Assembly (NCBI RefSeq): GCF_022539505.1
Contig: NC_061510.1
Coordinates: 270,019,687 to 270,083,686 of the forward strand
Direction: 5' to 3'
DNA length: 64,000 nucleotides
From: Lolium rigidum
Taxonomy: Eukaryota > Streptophyta > Magnoliopsida > Poales > Poaceae
Both the position numbers and the translations under genes were made by a program. The notes beneath the pieces were generated by a model. That model ran no database searches, was not told the origin of the DNA, and saw only the letters and a program-made list of their open reading frames with translations. Each line of letters starts with the position of its first letter. Position 1 is the stretch's first letter. Shown here in pieces: positions 21,227 to 31,061 of this stretch.

Positions 21227-23939
21227 CTAGATGATACCCCGCGCCTTGCTGCGGAACTTATATCTTCTACATTTTATAGAAAAACTTGAATCGAAAACAT
21301 ACATCTTCTGAAAGGAAGAAACAAAGATTAGATCAGAAATTATCTGAAGCGGTATTGATATACATATGAAATGTTAAATGAATATATAAATAGATGGTAG
21401 TGAAGCTGGCTTGTAAGAGCATTAAGAAAATTGTAATACATAAAAGGTAGTCTGCTAGTTTAGATCACCTTCAGAAAGGGCAACTAAATTCCTTTGCACT
21501 GAAATGTTGAATTGTTGAGTTAACTATGCTGAATTGGTGAACAAAATAGTGTCTAACCTAAGTGAAAATTTCTTATCAATCATGTGCTCTTGAGGCAAAA
21601 GAAATCGAATCACAAACAAAAGATCTGGAGAGTTCACACATGGAAATGTTGTAATATATACTATGTTCAAGTGTAAATTGTAATTACACATCCTTTGGGG
21701 TTCGACAGACAAATTGGAGCACTCATATTTATATTTAGCTAGCACTCCTTTTTCTTCTGCATCTCACGTATGAATACATACTAAAAAGAGACATTATTTC
21801 TTTTTGTTGGGATGTGTACTGTACTGGAAGTACTCCACATTATTACGTACCGAATGAAATACATTATGAGAGCCAAAACACACCTGAAAGTAAGAATCAA
21901 ACACTCAGAGAAAGACATGAGCAGCCACCTGATAGGGTTCAAACAGGATCATCAACAATATAATGCTAAGCTATTTACCTCTTAAAGTTGCAAAGGACGT
22001 GTGATGCAAGGGATTATAAATGTAGGTTGCATCTTGCCAAATAAATCTGCCAGGGAAGATACTTCTATCTTCTTTGTTCTACACAAAACAATATAAGAAA
22101 TCAGAATCAGAAAACATAGAACTTCGCATGTATTTTAAATGCAGTTAGATAATATAAGATTATGATAACATCATGGGTCAGGTTTACAATATCTGAAAAG
22201 CAATAACCTGTGGTACGTACATGGTAACCTGTGTTGATATATCCAACATCTAATTTTCCCAGCAGTATACCTCAAATAAGGAAATACTAAAAAAAATCGG
22301 TATTGGATTTCCTCTAAAAAAGACTCCCTGCCATAAGAAATGACGTTTTCAAAATTCACCTGCGGGCAATAAGTAGACACGGAAAAACAGGTTGTGTAAA
22401 ATAGCAAGATAGTTGATCATCAAATTACCAGCTGGAGTCTCTATGGTGTGAAGTACGTATACCATGCATTAATCAGTCAGATTACATTGTATATAAACCA
22501 GTTTGCAGCACCTGAGATATTAAGAGGCATAATTAGGATTATAGATTGCAAAGAGAAAATGTAAAAAAAATCTGAAAGTAAGTTATCATGATACTGCCTG
22601 AATTCTGAATTGTTGGCTGGAAAATAACAGGGAACAATTCTGCACAGAAAAAAAGATTTCTCTGCCTACCAAACTTCACGCAATGATATCCACAAAGCTG
22701 ATTAGTCCTTTGGCCTAAAAACATTCACTATTTTGACAATTGAAAGCTGAGACCATATTGTTGACATCTGGGCCACAAAACAAATACTACAGAGTAGATT
22801 ATACTGTATGATGGTAACCTGATCCCCGAAGGGCCACAAGGGTCTTGTACATAATTGTTTGGCAGGATGACGAAAAATAAACAGAGAAAAGGCATACCAC
22901 AAAGGAGCGATCAAGATCTCTCCCGTTAATAGATGTAGAATCTAACCTGCGGAATCCTGTCGAAACCCAATCAAATCGGAGGGGCTTGAGAAAGCAGCAC
23001 ATACAATCCAATCAAATTGTGTGTGGCAAAACATCAAGCAGCTTTCGAGCCAGGCCAGAGCGTAACCTGGAAGATTAAGAAACACATGTTGAGGAATTCA
23101 CAAAAGAAAGAGAGACTAAAAACGTGAGCTACCATGGTGGAGACCAGTGCCATAGATGGAGTAGGAGGGTGCGGTCGATGTCAATGGCAGCACGGGGGTG
23201 GTTTTTAACATGGAGACGGCGATGGCTCAGTTGGACCGAACAGTTTCTACTCGATAAATGTAGAGATACATCGAACATTCTCGATAAATGTCAGAAAACC
23301 ATGCGGCAGATGAGAGCACCATCGCGTGCCTTTAAGACGGCGGCGGCAGAACAAATTGTCCGAGCAGTTTCTGCTGCCTTCAAGGCCGACTTTATTGTGT
23401 TCAATGCGGAGGGCGGAGATTGGCAAAGCATACCCGTTGCCGTTGTGCCGCTGTTCAAAGACGAACGGAGCGGAGTCATGGTGGGGAGAGATGTATGTGG
23501 CGGCCGGGATCCGGGGGCGACCACGGCCCTTTCCCGTTGCGAGCGGTGGGGATGTTGGAAGGCGAACCGAGCGAAGTCGTGGTGGGGGAGAGATCTATGG
23601 GGCGACTGGGATCCCGTCACGACCACGAGGAAGACGAAGACCGTCGTGCAGGCTTTTTTTTTTCGCAAGCGAACATCGGTCCAACTGTTGATGGGCTGCC
23701 TTCGGTCGGCCCATCTGGTGGAGGCAGGTGGTTCTCGCGAGGAAGGACTCGTGGTTCCGGTCGTGCGGTGGGTCTGCCGAGGAAGCTGCTCGGTTCGGCT
23801 CGTCGGTCCTGCCGTGACAGTCTCGATTGCAAAAACCGTTGGGTACGCGTCGAAACAATGAGATGTAGTGCAATTTTTTGATGAGGTGACGTGACTCGCT
23901 GTGAGACCAGCAAAATGGGGCCATCTATTAAGAAAGAGA
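21227..23939 (-). mobile_element. Non-autonomous Helitron inserted in a MITE at an A/T site
   Basis: On the minus strand the element begins TCTCTTTCTTAATAGATGG (at 23939) and ends with a short GC hairpin (ccgcagcaaggcgcgg), the spacer ggtatcat and CTAG (21230-21227). Host A at 21226 and host T at 23940 give the A^T insertion typical of Helitrons, with no duplication. No Rep/helicase is present. The 2.7 kb hold AT-rich filler and, near the 5' end, a GC-rich segment at 23124-23861 with a roughly 100-bp imperfect duplication that may be captured gene sequence. Confidence 0.75.
23461..23660 (-). repeat. Imperfect 100-bp tandem duplication inside the Helitron
   Basis: The block acgaacggagcggagtcatg... 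at 23461 recurs as gcgaaccgagcgaagtcgtg... at 23562, followed in both by gtggggg-agagat and a cgggatcc/gggatccc word. Open frames through it on both strands have no recognised domain; on the minus strand an ATG (ctccccaccatgactccgct) suggests a captured gene start, unproven. Confidence 0.5.
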
Positions 23940-24039
23940 TGATAACATGCATGATACCACATATAAGTAACTATCCACTATGGAGGTAGTAACATGCACC
24001 ATGTTACTACTCTATGTTACTCCCCACTATGACTAGTCT
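23940..24039. mobile_element. Right half of the split Mutator-type MITE
   Basis: From tgataacatgcatgatacc to gactagtct; the terminal part is the inverted counterpart of 21062-21085. It resumes exactly where the Helitron ends. Confidence 0.65.
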
Positions 24040-24149
24040 TACCATTTATCATGCACTACCTCGGATCTATCTTAATTGACGCTGGTGTAAACTAGCTGCA
24101 TGCATGTTCTAAACTAAGGCCCTCGTCGATTAAAAGTGTGTTCGACGGG

Positions 24150-24474
24150 AGTATTATAATAGTTGAGAATTGAGAAGGCACGTCTTCCCTTTACCATCCA
24201 CTGTATCTAGAGAAGGTAACCATTATAAGTCGTACAATGCATTATTTATTATTATTATCTCCAGCAATTAGTTAGAATTAATTAAATTTTGGCAGAAAAT
24301 TACATTGCCGAGGGAAGAGATACTGTGCAATAGAGAAAATAGTATTCTAATAGATCATCTTTTAGATAAGAGAAGATAAAATTATTTTTCTTCACTCTCT
24401 CTCCGTCAACTAAGCAAAAAGTCGAACATGGCAACTTCTAGGGGAAGGATTCAATGACCATATTATACATGCCC
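24150..24474. mobile_element. Diverged second copy of the Tourist-like MITE, inverted
   Basis: Read in this direction it follows the reverse complement of 20533-20860 (shared blocks ccaactaagcaaaaa/gtcaactaagcaaaaa, caatagagaaaatag, ttaattaaatttt) and ends atacatgccc followed by taa. The left terminal repeat is no longer recognisable, so the left limit is approximate. Confidence 0.6.
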
Positions 24475-24517
24475 TAAGTCAAACCAAAAAAAGATGCTAA
24501 AACATATATTGTACGTA

Positions 24518-24659
24518 CTCCCTCCATACCGATTTATTATAATATTACGCACTTCGAGAAGAAATTTGACAAGTAATTTGTTCAACAAAGTATGACTTAA
24601 TAAATGATCAAAGTTTTTGTTTATCAAAGTGTGCAGTACCATAATAAGCCAGTATAGAG
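24518..24659. mobile_element. Stowaway (Tc1/Mariner) MITE
   Basis: Ends CTCCCTCCATACCGATTTAT and, on the reverse strand, CTCTATACTGGCTTATTATG; flanked by TA dinucleotides at 24516-24517 and 24660-24661. The 142-bp length and the CTCCCTCC terminus are typical of Stowaway elements. Confidence 0.8.
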
Positions 24660-24742
24660 TAGATAGTTACGATACGACACACTAGGTTGTATGGCCTATT
24701 AATTATTATTATTTCAAAATAAATTCATGGCAGTTAATATGG

Positions 24743-25170
24743 ATACTCTCTTTGTTCACAATTACTCTGCATTGTAGGTTTAGTCCAAGTTAGAAATAGC
24801 ATGTTTGCCCAAATATATTGAAAAATTATGAGTACCCAAATGTAACATGGACCTAGAATGAACTTAATTCTTTGTCATCCAAATTCATGTGCAACCGAGG
24901 GAAAAGCAATACCATGCACAATTCTCGTCTGATGCAAAACTAATGGTCATAGATTTAGACCTAGAACTTAATTCTGGCTTGACCTAGAACTAGCAAAAGG
25001 ATATGATTTTAGTATTATTAAAATCGTCCTAAAATGTATTTTGATATGGTATAAATATGGTATTATAGAAGTTTTATTTTTTGCTAAATATTTGGTTAAA
25101 CTTCTTAAAGTTTGAACCTGACTAAATTAAGAATGTAGGGTGAATAAAAAGTTAAAAACTGAGGAAGTAT
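24743..25170. mobile_element. Decayed Stowaway-like sequence
   Basis: The left end atactctctttgttcacaat and right end aactgaggaagtatg resemble worn Stowaway termini, and the inside carries the aaagtttgacc-type inner words of that group. Both ends have mismatches and the length is larger than usual, so two elements may be merged. No genes. Confidence 0.35.
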
Positions 25171-26000
25171 GATGAATCGGATATCAAGCCATAGTCAACA
25201 GGCAGTAAACACTAGCCATGTTATCATTCACCCCGTCAAATATCCATGTCAGTCATAAACCTCTCTGTATAAACCTGTGGTGTGAAGAAAATTCCACGGT
25301 GTATTTCTGTTTATCTCTGTTATTTCTGATACGCGAGGGAAAAGGCTTAATCGATCATGTTTCCTTGGCATTTTTTCAAAAGGGAATCATGTTTCATTGG
25401 CTAGTTGGCGTGTTTCCAACCGGAAGTATCTACATCTCTTCCGACTCTCACAAAACGGTGGCTTTACGTTCAGTTAATGACTTCCTTGGTTGCCTGGTGC
25501 AAGCGAACAAGAAAATACCCTCTCGTTCGTTCTTTGGCCAGGCCTCACTCAAGCCCATCTTCTTGCATGCACGACATGCGTGGACGTAATACACGGGTAT
25601 CACTAGATAAAGACCAACCTTTGTAAAGGAAAATCAAACTAACCAACGAGCTACACGTGTCAACGCTGGAAACCTCCCGCGCGTAGGCAGCGACTTTGCC
25701 CCGCCGAATCCCGCGCGCGTACAAGAAATCTCTCCACGCGAGTACGCATCGTAGCACTCTGCCCCCGCGTGTGCTCGTACGAATCTAATCAGCCGTTGCA
25801 TGCAAATCTAACCAGCTCCATCACACGCATCAGTACCGCATCTCATTACATATGCTTCAAATAAAAAAATAACTTACGTAGAAATTTAAATCTCGTGTGC
25901 TCGTACGTAGCTCAAGTATACGTATAGTAATAAATACAGGTACATTTAGGTATAACACGCGAGTACAGTTACATGCATACAACACACGAGTAGACTTACG
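25171..26000. other. Intergenic sequence without recognisable gene
   Basis: Frames such as 25218-25589 and 25545-25757 have no domain or homologue I recognise. GC-rich words (ccgcgcgcgtac) appear around 25670-25760, and cgagtac-type words start near 25950, leading into the minisatellite. Confidence 0.4.
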
Positions 26001-26008
26001 TGTACCGC

Positions 26009-26352
26009 ACGAGTACAGTCACGCACACGAACGAGTGCAGGTATAGTCGCGCACACGAGACAGGTACAGTCGTCCACATAAGACAGGTACAGTCGCGCAC
26101 ACGAACGAGTACAGGTACAGTCGCGCACACGAGACAGGTACAGTCGTCCACATAAGACAGGTACAGTCGCGCACACGAACGAGTACAGGTACAACCGCTC
26201 ACACGAGACAGGTACAAAGACACGTACAGTCGCACACATGAACAAGTACAGGTACAGTCGCCTACACGAGCGAGTACAGGTACAGTCGTGCACATAAGAC
26301 AGGTACAGTCGCGCACACGAACGAGTACACAGGTACAGTTGCTCACACGAGT
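26009..26352. repeat. Minisatellite of 23/28-bp units (acaggtacagtcgc type)
   Basis: About 13 units of the type aggtacagtcgcgcacacga follow each other, ending either in gac (23 bp) or in acgagtac (28 bp). A 23+23+28 higher-order block of 74 bp is repeated nearly exactly. Diverged cgagtac words extend to about 25950 and 26430. The long minus-strand frame (25946-26425) is an artefact of the repeat. Confidence 0.85.
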
Positions 26353-26429
26353 AAAGGGAAAATGCACTAAATATCTTCAAAACAGAAGTACTTATCAGTT
26401 CATGCACGAGTACAGTTAGACACACAACA

Positions 26430-26892
26430 CCAGTACAACCATAGTAGTATAAGAAGTACGAAAAAAAAGTATCTCGAAACCTATCAATATGGGATCTAGT
26501 TTTGAAGATCTCGACGAGAGGATCTCAAAAGTGAAAACGGTTCGTCATTTGGAATTACGGTTCTCAAGATATTTCATTTTTAAAAAACGAATCTATGAAA
26601 AAAAAGGGAAAAACTGACACAACCCAGCTCTTCTCTCTCCTCCCTCATCTCCACCTTGCTTCCCCTTGCGACACGTGGCGAGCAGGAAGACTACTTTCCA
26701 GAAATTTTCTGGCACCACAGCGCGCCACTTGTCGCATGCGGAGCGAGTTGTCTTCCCTTCGCGAAGGTCGGCCTTTTTTTAACGATTTCGCGTAATACAC
26801 ACTTAACTTACTTAACATTCTTTCCAAATATGCACGAATGCATATGTAGCCCAACTATTACACCGTTGTTGCTGCGCAAAGCCGCAAACTAG
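26430..26892 (+). mobile_element. Possible Helitron 3' end
   Basis: The segment ends ttgctgcgcaaagccgcaaactag followed by t: a 7-bp stem (one mismatch) one base before CTAG|T, as expected of a Helitron terminus, although the hairpin usually lies further from the end. The minisatellite upstream may belong to the same element. No 5' TC end was located, so the left limit is arbitrary. Confidence 0.35.
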
Positions 26893-27012
26893 TATTTACC
26901 TACTTTCACAAACCTCCAAATATTCAAATATTCCTGTAATAGGTTGCAACTAAATCTAAGTATCAAATTAAATTGTTTAGCGGCAGATCTGACGAATTGA
27001 GCTCACTGGGTT

Positions 27013-27101
27013 CACTTAAGGGAAACTTGCTGCTGTTCTACAAACCTCTGCTCTTGGAGGCCCAACACTGTCTACAGGAATAGAAGCGTGAGTAGACATC
27101 A
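27013..27101 (+). repeat. Fragment of a family-2 LTR 3' end
   Basis: These 89 bp from cacttaagggaaacttgctg to agtagacatca match the last part of the family-2 LTRs (52230-52315, 57320-57406). It is the only piece of that LTR here and lies just left of the family-1 insertion. The 120 bp before it are unassigned. Confidence 0.7.
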
Positions 27102-27113
27102 ATGCATACCTAT

Positions 27114-27118
27114 GTGTG
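27114..27118. repeat. Left 5-bp target duplication of the family-1 element
   Basis: GTGTG, repeated at 35232-35236 directly after the 3' LTR. Confidence 0.85.
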
Positions 27119-28701
27119 TGATACGTCTCAAACGTATCTATAATTTCTTATGTTCTATGCTACTTTTATTACAATACTTGAATGTTTTATACATACTTTA
27201 CAGCATTATTTTACATTTTCTGGCACTAACCTATTAACAAGATGCCGAAGTGCCGATTCTTGTTTTCTGCTGTTTTTGGTTTCAGAAATCCTAGTAAGGA
27301 AATATTCTCGGAATTGGACGAAATCAACGCCCAGGGGCCTATTTTTACACGAAGCTTCCAGAAGACCGAAAGGGGGACGAAGTGGGGCCACGAGGCGCCG
27401 ACACAACAGGGCGGCGCGGCCCGGCCCCTGGCCGCGCGGCCCTGGTGTGTGGGGCCCTCGTGCCGCCACTTGACCTACCCTTCCGCCTACTTAAAGCCTC
27501 TGTCGCGAAACCCCCTGTACCGAGAGCCACGATACGGAAAACCTTCCAGAGACGCCGCCGTCGTGAATCCCATCTCGGGGGATTCAGAAGATCGCCTCCG
27601 GCACCCTACCGGAGAGGGGAATCATCACCGGAAGGGCTCTACATCATCATGCCCGCCTCCGGATTGATGCGTGAGTAGTTCATCCTTGGACTATGGGTCC
27701 ATAGCAGTAGCTAGATGGTTGTCTTCTCCGCTTGTGCTTTCATTGTATTAGATCTTGTGAGCTGCCTAACATGATCAAGATCATCTATTTGTAATGCTAC
27801 ATGTTGTGTTTGGCGAGATCCGATGAATATAGAATATTATGTTAAGTTGATTATCAATCTATCATATATGTGTTGTTTATGTTCTTGCATGCTCTCCATT
27901 GCTAGTAGAGGCTCTGGCCAAGTTGATACTTGTAACTCCAAGAGGGAGTAATTATGCTTGATAGTGGGTTCATGCCTCCATTAAATATGGGACAGTGACA
28001 GAAAGTTCTAAGGTTGTGGATGTGCTGTTGCTACTAGGGATAAAACATTGATGCTTTGTCTAAGGATATTTGTGTTGATTACATTACGCACCATACTTAA
28101 TGCAATTATCTGTTGTTTACAACTTAATACTGGAAGGGGTTCGGATGATAACCCGAAGGTGGATTATTTAGGCATAGATGCATGCTTTGGATAGCGGTCT
28201 ATGTACTTTGTCATAATGCCCTGATTAAATCACATAGTAATCATCGTTGATATGTATTGAATCTTTATTTGTCAATTGCTCGCCTCGTAATTTGTTCACC
28301 CAACATGTTAGTTATCTTATTGGAGAGACACCACTAGTGAACTGTGGACCCCGGTCCATTCTTTTACATCTGAATACATTCTACTGTTTTTACTGTTCTT
28401 TGCAAACAAACACCATCTTCCACTCGATACGCTTAATCCTTTGTTTTCAGCAAGCCGGTGAGATTGACAACCTCACTGTTACGTTGGGGCAAAGTACTTT
28501 GATTGTGTTGTGCAGGTTCCACGTTGGCGCCGGTTTCACTGGTGTTGCGCCGCACTACATTCCTCCACCAACAACCTTCACGTGCTTCTTGGCTCCTACT
28601 GGTTCGATAACCTTGGTTTCTTACTGAGGGAAAACTTACTGCTGTGCGCATCACACCTTCCTCTTGGGGTTCCCAACGGACATGTCGACTACACGCCAGC
28701 A
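27119..28701 (+). repeat. 5' LTR of the family-1 element
   Basis: From TGATACGTCTCAAACGTATC to CACGCCAGCA. The outer word TACGTCTCAAACGTA is a short near-palindrome. A GC-rich block (27380-27640) in the middle is probably U3/R sequence, with cttaaag at 27490 as a weak TATA candidate. Frames of up to 141 codons are LTR shadows. Confidence 0.85.
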
Positions 28702-28711
28702 AGACTTTTTC

Positions 28712-28730
28712 TGGCGCCGTTGCCGGGGAG
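28712..28730 (+). other. tRNA-Asp primer-binding site of the family-1 element
   Basis: TGGCGCCGTTGCCGGGGAG, 10 bp after the 5' LTR, matches the complement of the plant tRNA-Asp 3' end (first 18 bases). This supports Athila-lineage membership. Confidence 0.85.
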
Positions 28731-28952
28731 ATCAAGACACGCTGCAAGGGGAGTCTCCACTTCCAATCTCTTTAATTTGTTTTTGTCTTGCTTTATTTTA
28801 TTTACTACTTTGTTTGCTACACTTAAACAAAACACAAAAAAATTAGTTGCTAGTTTTACTTTATTTACTGTCTTGTTCTCTATATCAAAAACAAAAAAAA
28901 ATTAGTTACTTGTTTTTACTTTATTTGCCTAGTTTACTTTATTACTGTTATA

Positions 28953-30346
28953 ATGGGTACTCCTGAAAATACTAAGTTGTGTGATTTCACTAGCACAAAT
29001 AATAATGATTTTATATGTACTCATATTGCTCCACCTGCTACTACGACGAGAATTCTATGAAATTAAACCCGCTTTCTGAATCTTGTTATGAGAGAGCAAT
29101 TTTACTGGTGTTAGTACTGATGATGCTGCTGCCCATCTTAATAATTTTGTTAAACTTTGTGAAATGCAAAAGTATAAGGATATACATGGTGATATTATAA
29201 AACTGAAATTGTTTCCTTTCTCCTTAAGAGGAAGAGCTAAAGATTGGTTGCTCTCTTTGCCTAAGAATAATATTGATTAATGGACTAAATGTATAGATGC
29301 TTTTATTAGTAAATATTATCCTCCTGCTAAGATTATATCTTTGAGAAGTAGCATAATGAATTTTAAACAATTTGATAATGAACATGTTGCTCAAGCATGG
29401 GAGAGAATGAAATCTTTGGTAAAGAATTGCCCAACCCATGGACTGACTACTTGGATGATCATCCAAACCATTTATGCAGGATTGAATTTTTCCTCGAGGA
29501 ACCTATTGGATTCAGCTGCTGGAGGTACTTTTATGTCCATCACTCTAGGCGCCGCAACTAAACTACTTGATGATATGATGATCAATTACTCGGAATGGCA
29601 CTGAAAGAACTCCTCAAGGTAAGAAGGTAAATTCTGTTGAAGAAACCTCTTCTTTGGGTGATAAGATTGGTGCTATTATGTCTATGCTTGCAAATGGTAG
29701 ATCTCATATTGATCCTAATAATGTTCCTTTAGCTTCATTGGTTGCTCAAGAAGAAAATGTTGATGTGAATTTCATTAAGAGCAATAATTTCAACAACAAT
29801 GCTTATAGGAATAATTATGGTAACAACAACTTTAGGCCATATCCTTCTAATAATGGTAATGGTTATGGTAATTCTTATGGTAATTATTACAACAATAATA
29901 AGAGTGTACCCTCTGGTCTTGAAGACATGCTTAAAGAATTTATTACTACACAAACTGCTTTCAATAAAACTGTTGAAGAAAAGCTTAGTAAAATTGATAT
30001 TCTTGCTTCTAAGGTTGATAGTCTTGCTCTTGATGTTGATCTTTTAAAATTGAAAGTTATGCCTGAGAAAGTTGAAGATGCTAGGTTTGCTAAAACAAAT
30101 GCCATCCAAGTTAGAATTAATGATAATATTAGATTGTTGGCTGAATTGCATGCTAGGTGGGATAGAGAAGAAAAAGAAAAACTTGCTAAAGAAAATAATG
30201 TAGCTAAAGTATGGACTATTACCACCACTAGTAATGTTGATTCTTCACATGTTGCTGCACCTCCTACTATCAATGGTAAAATAATTGGTGTTGGCAATGT
30301 TTCTACTCCTAGTGCAAAGCGTACAAAATTGCCTCGAAATCGCTGA
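28953..30346 (+). pseudogene. Athila-type gag, broken
   Basis: An ATG at 28953 starts MGTPENTKLCDF but the frame stops near 29058. Later pieces in other frames show LRGRAKDWLLSLPKN, YYPPAKIISLRS, HVAQAWERMKSLV and CPTHGLTTWMIIQ, the core of the Ty3/gypsy gag domain. Stops interrupt at about 29278 (TAA) and 29602 (TGA). From 29654 a long open frame gives an Asn/Tyr/Gly-rich linker (about 29785-29905) and a coiled-coil-like Lys/Asp/Leu-rich part. There is no CCHC zinc knuckle. Since the LTRs are young, the breaks suggest the element copied with gag supplied in trans, or that the breaks are recent. Confidence 0.75.
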
Positions 30347-31061
30347 AACCGTTGTTTGTGATAAAACTGCTGAAATTTTTCAAAATATTGGTGACAATGA
30401 TTCCATTGATGTAGAACATAATGGTTTAGATTTTGATGATTGTCATATTACTGAAGTTATAAAGTTCTTACAAAAACTTGCTAGAAGTCTCAATGCTAGT
30501 GCTATAAATTTAGCCTTTACAAAACACATTACAAATGCTCTCATTAAAGCTAGGGAAGAGAAATTAAGACTTGAAGCTTCTATTCCTAGGAAGTTAGAAG
30601 ATGGTTGGGAGCCCATCATTAAAATGAAATTCAATGACTTTGAATGTAATGCTTTATGTGATCTTGGTGCAAGTATTTCTGTTATGCCTAAAAAGATTTA
30701 TGATATGCTTGACTTGCCACCATTGAAGAATTGTTATTTGGATGTTAATCTTGCCGATAATGTTAAAAAGAAACCTTTGGGAAGGATAGATAATGTGCGC
30801 ATTACGGTTAATAATAACCTTGTCCCCGTTGATTTTGTTGTCTTGGATATCGAATGCAATGCATCTTGTCCTATTGTGTTGGGAAGACCTTTTCTTCGAA
30901 CTGTTGGTGTTGTTATTGATATGAAGGAAGGTAATATTAAATATCAATTTCCTCTCAAGAAAGGTATGGAACACTTCCCTAGAAAGAGAATGAAGTTGCC
31001 TTTTTATTCTATTATTAGAACAAGCTATGATGTTGATGCTTCGTCTATTGATGTTACTTGA
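30285..31061 (+). pseudogene. Athila-type aspartic protease domain, end of coding region
   Basis: The 258-codon frame overlaps the end of the gag frame by a shift and carries an aspartic-protease block: NALCDLGASISVMP (30648-30690; Athila elements often have DLGAS where others have DTGAS), then VNLADNVKKKPLGRI, VDFVVLDIE and CPIVLGRPFLRT, the flap and second conserved block. It ends with a stop at 31059-31061, where other Athila elements would run on into reverse transcriptase. A frameshift separates it from gag, so a joined polyprotein is not made from this copy as it stands. Confidence 0.75.

Noticed and set aside
23595..23962. Minus-strand frames up to 223 codons in the Helitron
   Set aside because: Compete with long plus-strand frames over a GC-rich duplicated block; no recognised motif, so not called as a gene.
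25946..26425. 159-codon minus-strand frame rich in Tyr, Cys and Leu
   Set aside because: It is a translation of the minisatellite; a second frame is open through the same units.
27242..27678. Open frames of 98-141 codons, repeated at 33764-34208, 49529-50031 and 55751-56260
   Set aside because: They recur at the same LTR position in several copies and on both strands; GC-rich LTR sequence, not genes.
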